This document shows, one piece after another, positions 58,641 to 64,000 of a DNA stretch of 64,000 nt (position 1 is the stretch's first letter; the number at the start of each line of letters is the position of its first letter). This DNA is from Eutrigla gurnardus (lineage: Eukaryota > Chordata > Actinopteri > Perciformes > Triglidae). The stretch spans positions 22,741,046 through 22,805,045 of the forward strand of contig OY741273.1 in assembly GCA_963514095.1 (NCBI GenBank), in the 5' to 3' direction. Position numbers and translations under genes: made by a program. The notes under the pieces were generated by a model, which was given only the letters and a program-made list of their open reading frames with translations, was not told the DNA's origin and searched no databases.

Positions 58641-59399
58641 CTTAAAGCAACACTAAAGAGTATTTAGTGCGTTAAAATAATGTTTCCAAAATAGTTTCAG
58701 TGGTTCATCACCTCAAAACCAGGTGAATGGCACTTCAGCATTCGCTCTGCGGCCCTCTATTGGCTGTAACCGCACTATGTAACTTTGCCTCGGCGGGTAG
58801 CGGTTTTGTAGTTCTAATGAGACTACGAATTTGACCTGCTTTACGGCAAGCGTTACAAAAGCCGGTAGGTGGAGGCTCTGCGTAGAGATCAGTGGGAGAA
58901 CACCTGGCAGGTGCGTGGAAGATACCTTGCAGCTAGGTAGTTTTTAAATTGGCGTCATGGCAGAGCCTGCAAAGAAAAGTCGTTGGCAAGAGCTGAAGGA
59001 GGCTACAAAATGCAAGACGGATGGTGACTTGGCTTTGTTGCTGCTGGACTTGTAAATAATACCGGTAATAATTTTTTTTCCAACAGTGTGCTTCTGTGTA
59101 CAATACATTGTCGATTATTTTATTGGCTCATGTTAGCTAAGGCATTAGCTATTGTGCTAATATATATGTAACTATCACTATGGCTCATGTTAGCTAATCT
59201 TAGCTAAGGCGTTAGCTACTCTACCTTGTCACCGGACATCGTTCAAATCGTTCATCGTTTCCAGAGCCGGTTCTGCATTCAAACAAATAACGTGCGTGCG
59301 ACGGTAGGCTGCGGTAGGCTAAATTATTTACGATGGCAGTAATTCCCTTCCAACCTGTAGGGGGACCGAAGAGGAAAAGTTCTTAAGTGTTGCTTTAAG
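58641..59399 (+). mobile_element. Non-autonomous TIR element with short conserved peptide
   Basis: The 14-bp perfect inverted termini CTTAAAGCAACACT (58641-58654) and AGTGTTGCTTTAAG (59386-59399) enclose 759 bp. On the plus strand ATG at 58957 starts a 32-codon frame reading MAEPAKKSRWQELKEATKCK and then TDGDLALLLLDL. The KTDG-LA-LLLD ending resembles an N-terminal segment found in many fish transposon-associated proteins (KTDAELAxFLLD). No transposase remains. The target duplication is not clear. It lies in the wdr62-rffl intergenic region. Confidence 0.7.
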
Positions 59400-60401
59400 T
59401 ACGTTGAAGATAGTTGAGCTTATTGTTAACTGGTTGAGTTATATGCCCCTGAGATGAGCTATAGGTGATGCAGGTGAATTAACAGCTGTAACATGTGGCT
59501 TGAGCAAAGCTCTTACACTTCTTCAAACTTCACAAATGAAATAGATGGTTAGTCTAGGGCTAGCACTATTGGAATATCAGCTGAACAATCAAAATTCTTC
59601 AATAAGAGGACTAACTCAATATTTAGAGCCCAGTTGCAACGCTTCAATAATCATCACTGACTAAATCCACCAAATAGAAATAAATAAAAAGAGACAGAAA
59701 GCAATACATTGAGAAATAATTAAATATACATTATTTAAAAAAATATATATTTAGTCAAATAAATTAATACATTTCATTGATTTATTTTCACATAAACCTG
59801 CACATTTATTTTATAATTGAGTTTTATTTTTACATTTCTTTATGTATTATCTGATGTATACAAGTACATAATCTAAATAAATTTAGTTTACCCAGTGTGC
59901 CAGAAAGGGATGAGTTTTTCACTCCTACATAAATCTTAGTCAAAACATGGAACAGATCCCCCCCCATTTGTGACCTACTGCTTTAAATTATCTGGATGTC
60001 AAAAGATCTGAAAGCTACTTGGTGGAGTATCCAACAGGAAGTTTATCCATTTCTTTGCGTCGTCTCTGATTCACAGCACTGGCAGCAAAGAAAGACGAAC
60101 CAACGACAGACAGTGGATGACTGGTTCTGAAAGACATGGATCACATATTGATGCTGCTGTTTGTAATAGAGCTACTCTGGGTTTTCTCTTCCGACATCCT
60201 GTAGATCACCTGCTCCGTTAAATCCATCAGTGATTTAATCTCTGACAGCGATGGTTCCAGTGTCTTCCTTCCTTTATCACAGTGACAGTCAGTGGTTTTC
60301 ATTGCGCTGAACTGTGAAGTTATCTAGGACAGTGACGTCCTAAAAGGTAGAAACGTTGTCTTGTTCCTGGAAGCTCAACTTTCAATCTCCCGAAGCGAGA
60401 G

Positions 60402-60427
60402 CGAATACTTTTGGCAATATAGTGTAG
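60402..60427. mobile_element. Solo Tc1-like terminal repeat
   Basis: GCGAATACTTTTGGCAATATAGTGTA nearly matches the right terminus of the wdr62 intron 9 element (GTGAATATTTTGGCAATATA then GTGTA). No partner end or transposase is seen within the next kilobase. Confidence 0.6.
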
Positions 60428-61471
60428 GTAGACTTGGGCCTACCTCTTGCCTCACGCTTTGGTGTCATCTCCTGTTTATATAAATAAAATGACTTGTCTT
60501 GAATACAAGAAAGACAAGTCGAGTACAACCGGAAGAAAATCGGTTTTATTATGAAATTATTCAGCAAAGTCCACTCAGAAAACTAAAGCTTCTTCAAATA
60601 TACAATATTTCTTTTTTTTTTTTAAACAGAATATAGTGAAGTTTTATAACCATCGCAAAGTATCTGAACTGTAATAAAAGTCAGGGGTTGAAACAGAACC
60701 CAACATTCAGTCTTTTTCACTGAGACTAAAGCAGTGGTTCCCAAACTGGGGGTCAGGAACCCTTCAGCGGGCCACAAGTTAAATCCTTTTGATCCTCAAA
60801 CAATTATTAAAATGACAAAATCAGAGAAGTAGAGAGTGCTTTATTTTAAAAAGCCTCAACGCTTGGAAACCACCTAACTGAGGGGGGGGGGGGGGGGGGG
60901 GGGAAACAGCTGGATGCTAGCATGTTAGCTTCCAGCTGTGTTGGTCTAAGTGGGGACAGCTAAAGATGCTAACTGATACCTGAAGAAGATAATGCGATCA
61001 GTATCGTCATACAAAACTCATTGTGCTGATCAAGTTGTTATTCATGTATATTGTAGCAGAGGAATCAAAGTGCAGTGCAACTTAATGTACTATAGCTGAG
61101 CTATCATGCAACTGCCATTCAAGCTATAGTTGATGTCTGATCCCATGGTCAGAACAGCTGTAAATAACAACCATAATGTCACAAAAACAAAAAAATATAT
61201 AATATTAACAACAAAAATCAACCTTAAATGATATCACAAAAAATAACACATTTTCTCCTGTGTTGTCCCACGAGAACAAGTTACTCTTGTTCAACCAAAC
61301 TAAAGAAGAAGTTCAAAATGTTTCAGCATTAACAGATTAGTGCAATCAGAGTTACAACAAGACACAAAGTTCAAACTTCAAAACCAAAGAGTTTAACTGC
61401 TAAAAATTCTGTTCAATAAAACAGAGAGACAGTCTGCTGGTAACAAAGTAAACCATCTATTAATAACATGT

Positions 61472-61510
61472 GAAGTTCCTCAAGGAAACATCCTGGGGCC
61501 TCTGTTGTTG
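61472..61510 (+). repeat. Reverse-transcriptase core motif fragment (EVPQGNILGPLLL)
   Basis: Preceded by ATTAATAACA, codons read EVPQGNILGPLLL. A near-copy about 110 bp on (61582) makes a local tandem duplication. No other RT blocks surround it. Confidence 0.5.
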
Positions 61511-61581
61511 TCAATACACCTGATTAAAGAACAATCTGACATTTAGTGCATCACCTTGTCCTCAGTCTATTAATAACAAGT

Positions 61582-61620
61582 GGAGGTCCTCAGGGAAACG
61601 TCCTGGGGCCACTGTTGTTG
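61582..61620 (+). repeat. Reverse-transcriptase core motif fragment (GGPQGNVLGPLLL)
   Basis: Second member of the local pair. It shares CTATTAATAACA upstream and a GATAAAG/CTAACATTTAGT-like tail downstream with the first member (61472). Confidence 0.5.
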
Positions 61621-63400
61621 TTATTAAACTTGATATAAAGGAATAGTCTAACATTTAGTAAATCATCTTGTTCCCCAGAGTTAGATAAGAAGATGCAGGT
61701 CCAGTACAGTGATATGTCCATTACATTACACAAGTGCTTTGTCTGCTTTCTTTATAATTAGTGGCAGATTGCAGCATTCTTTCCAGCAATTTTTCTGAGG
61801 AAATTATCAGGAAATTACTGGGTGTTACAGTTCTATTTTTCAACATGCCCTAAATTTAGTCAAAATGCCGAGTTTAAAACATTGGACCCCACAAAAGAAT
61901 GCAACTATTTTAATAAGCAATTAAGTCATTTAGGAAGTGAATCAGGTGATTGAAGCTACAGCTTTAATTTTTGTTCTAGATGAGAATGTTTGCTAATTTT
62001 CTACTACAGTATTAAACTGAATATCTTTGGCAAATTTGAAGCAGTCCAACATTTTCTTAGACTAAATATTTGAAAAACAAAAAAAATAATTATCAGATTA
62101 ATCAAAAGAAAATAAGTTAGTTGCAGTCTTTGTATTAATTGTAGGAAAAACTGGAATTTCCTTGAAAGAACAATGATATTTAAAATCAAGTAACAATGTA
62201 TTCATTATGAATCTATTATTAAACATGTTGAAATATAACATTTTTTTTTTGTTTGAAGACAAACTCACATTTTGTGTGTTCAGCTGACCTGCTGTTATGG
62301 ACTAAACGATTTACAGTTAAATTGACAATTATTTTGAATTAATTCCTTTTAAGGATGAATGTAGCACTCTGCATTTAACGAGTTCTCTCCAGGAAACTGC
62401 CTTGACAACTGTTCAATTACAGACCTGTAAATCAAAGTACTTTACACATTGATCAGGTTGTTTGTCCAGTGATTAATGGATTTTTAACATTGAGGATCTG
62501 AAGGGAAAGAGCAGTGTTCAGATCCATCAGATGACGCTCGTCTTTCAGCCCGACTTTCCTGCAGGTCTGAAGGTAGAGACGCACCAATCACCGGAGGCTG
62601 TTTTTATCCTGCTGTTAATCTGATCCAAAGGCAGTTTAATGAACATGTTGGTGTCTTGTCTCTGACTGGCTGCTGGTCTGAAGTAGCTTTAATTTCCAAT
62701 TGGGAAATCAGTGCTGCATAAACAGTAAGATAAGGCTGAACCGCTCATTCACAGGTCCACTGGTTTGATCGGCTTTAACTTCACTTTGTTGTTTTGACAT
62801 GGTAAACTGTAAACAAAGGTAAGGCTCCAATAAGACCACAGTCTGTGTGTCTTACAGTAAGTCAAAGGCGACGTGATGAATGTTGGACCCTCCTCACCTG
62901 TCCAGGTGAAGCTTCTCTTTGGTAGATTGAAGACTGTAGGTACGGAGGATTGCTGGGAGACGAGTTCAAAGGTTAAAGTTCATCCATCAGATCTGTCATC
63001 CAGCTGCTGTTCATTAAGTGTTTGTGTCCAAACAGCAGCTAACATAAGGTCACTTGTTACATTCTTCATCTTATTTACACTAGAAAAATAGAGTTAGAAA
63101 ATAAAAACATGGCTGGCTCTGTAGAGGGTCCCTTCAGGAAGAAGATATTTGTAGGAAGAACATATTTGCAGTTTATTGCTTTGGAGATTTCCTGCGGAAT
63201 AAAGAAGAAGATTTATTAACTTGTCTTCAGGATCTCCACTAAAAATGTAAAACAGAGTTCAGTATGCAGAAATGGAGAGTTAAAGAGGTTAATGAGCGAT
63301 GAAGTCAAACTGGAATTAGAAGCATATTTTTGGATCAGACCGGACTGGCAGCCTACATGGGTGTGGGGGTTTCCCTGGGTTCAGGTCAGGGTTGGTGTGC

Positions 63401-63884
63401 TCAGGACCGGAAGACATGCACAGCTCTGATGACGTACTGGCGGCAAATGGGACACTCGCTCATCCTTTTGCCACACTTGGTGCAGGTGATCATGTGACCA
63501 CACTCCAGCAGGACGCAGTCGATTGGAGAGTCCATACAGATCTTACAGAGGTTCTCCTCCTGACCTGCAGAACCGCCAACGCCATCTGTCTCTGCAGGGA
63601 AAGATGTACGGGGCACTGTGAGGTACAATGCTTTTATTACCAATTCTTTTCATTGATTATTCGTTGGGTCTATATTGTGTCCGAAAAAAAAAAGACTTAA
63701 TGGTTTTTCAAAATAGTTTATAAAGGAAATCAAAAAGCTTTATGACACACTATGAATCAAATACTCAAGGATACCCAGGAATACACTGACAAATATAAAT
63801 GAAACGGAAATCAGTTTGTTTTTAAATTTGTCAGTAAGATTTTGAAAACACAAAACTCACCTGAGGTGTTCACTGTGTTGGCAG
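63401..63884 (-). CDS. rffl: RING E3 ubiquitin ligase, rififylin type, last two coding exons (partial)
   Basis: Exons 63861-63884 (24 nt) and 63401-63591 (191 nt, ending in TGA) are joined in phase; the gene continues upstream beyond 64000. The last exon encodes a complete C-terminal C3HC4 RING: CKIC, then CGHMITCTKCGKRMSECPIC, ending QYVIRAVHVFRS. Rififylin and its paralogue RNF34 are E3 ligases with an N-terminal FYVE-like finger and this RING; they act on caspases-8/10 and p53-pathway proteins at endosomal membranes. CKICMDSPIDC and the final FRS favour RFFL; RNF34 is remembered as CRICMDAVIDC and FKS. The FYVE-like and SAP-like parts are outside the window. The 24-nt upstream exon (ANTVNTS) could be optional because its length is a multiple of three. 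Confidence 0.88.
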
Positions 63885-64000
63885 CTGGAAGACAAACAAA
63901 AAACAAAAAATCCAGTTTGTATTTTATTTACCAAACAACGACACACATTAAACACAATATGAACGTTTTCTTTATTTCGTATCGAATTGTGCATCACATC

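Larger units (their letters stand above)
59400..63400. other. Repeat-rich DNA between wdr62 and rffl, including the rffl 3' UTR
   Basis: No coding exon is recognised. Contents: AT-rich DNA, a solo Tc1-like end at about 60402-60427, a poly-G run near 60883-60903, and two reverse-transcriptase motif fragments at 61472 and 61582. The part next to 63401 should hold the rffl 3' UTR on the minus strand; I cannot fix its end. Confidence 0.5.

Overview
The window is nuclear DNA from a teleost fish, probably a spiny-rayed (percomorph-type) one. The evidence is compact vertebrate genes with GT-AG introns of mostly 80-1,500 bases, proteins recognisably orthologous to vertebrate families, and intergenic and intronic DNA full of fish-type repeats: Tc1-like, hAT-like and Harbinger-like DNA elements, an L2-type LINE end, a tRNA-derived SINE with an L2-like tail, and many micro- and minisatellites. 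No bacterial or viral gene is present.

Four protein-coding genes lie on the minus strand, all in the same direction. From high to low coordinates (their direction of transcription) they are: the last two coding exons of a rififylin/RNF34-type RING E3 ligase (rffl, 63401-63884, continuing beyond the window); a complete 33-exon WD40 scaffold gene of the WDR62/MAPKBP1 family, best called wdr62 (43367-58052, 1,361 aa); a complete 18-exon atg16l2 (30992-41774, 609 aa); and a complete 16-coding-exon arrb1, beta-arrestin 1 (2112-25755, 416 aa). I rebuilt every exon by hand from the reading frame, GT/AG borders and phase. All phases join and each model sums to a multiple of three. The products act in unrelated processes: spindle poles and JNK scaffolding, autophagy-type lipid conjugation, GPCR desensitisation, and ubiquitin ligation. 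I see no operon-like logic, only head-to-tail neighbours.

Region by region: 1-2111 is the arrb1 3' flank with a dispersed repeat and a 15-bp minisatellite. 2112-25755 is arrb1, whose introns hold a hAT element, two Tc1-type remnants, a LINE fragment and an 18-bp minisatellite. 25756-30991 is intergenic, with a CpG-rich TACGTA minisatellite invaded by a SINE. 30992-41774 is atg16l2. 41775-43366 is a short intergenic stretch with a GC-rich promoter. 43367-58052 is wdr62, with a 1.5-kb minisatellite in intron 18 and a Tc1 remnant in intron 9. 58053-63400 is promoter plus repeat-rich flank. 63401-64000 is the end of rffl.

I found no new multi-gene system. The strongest unusual signal is the wdr62 intron-18 minisatellite. 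Its 26-bp unit is a copy of the exon-18 5' splice site, so the genuine donor is the first of roughly 58 tandem donor-like sites. Other points worth checking are an 8-residue microexon in arrb1 at the position of the known mammalian beta-arrestin-1 splice variant, and an ATG16L2 propeller that keeps two residues needed for ATG16L1 membrane conjugation which, as I recall it, the human paralogue has lost.
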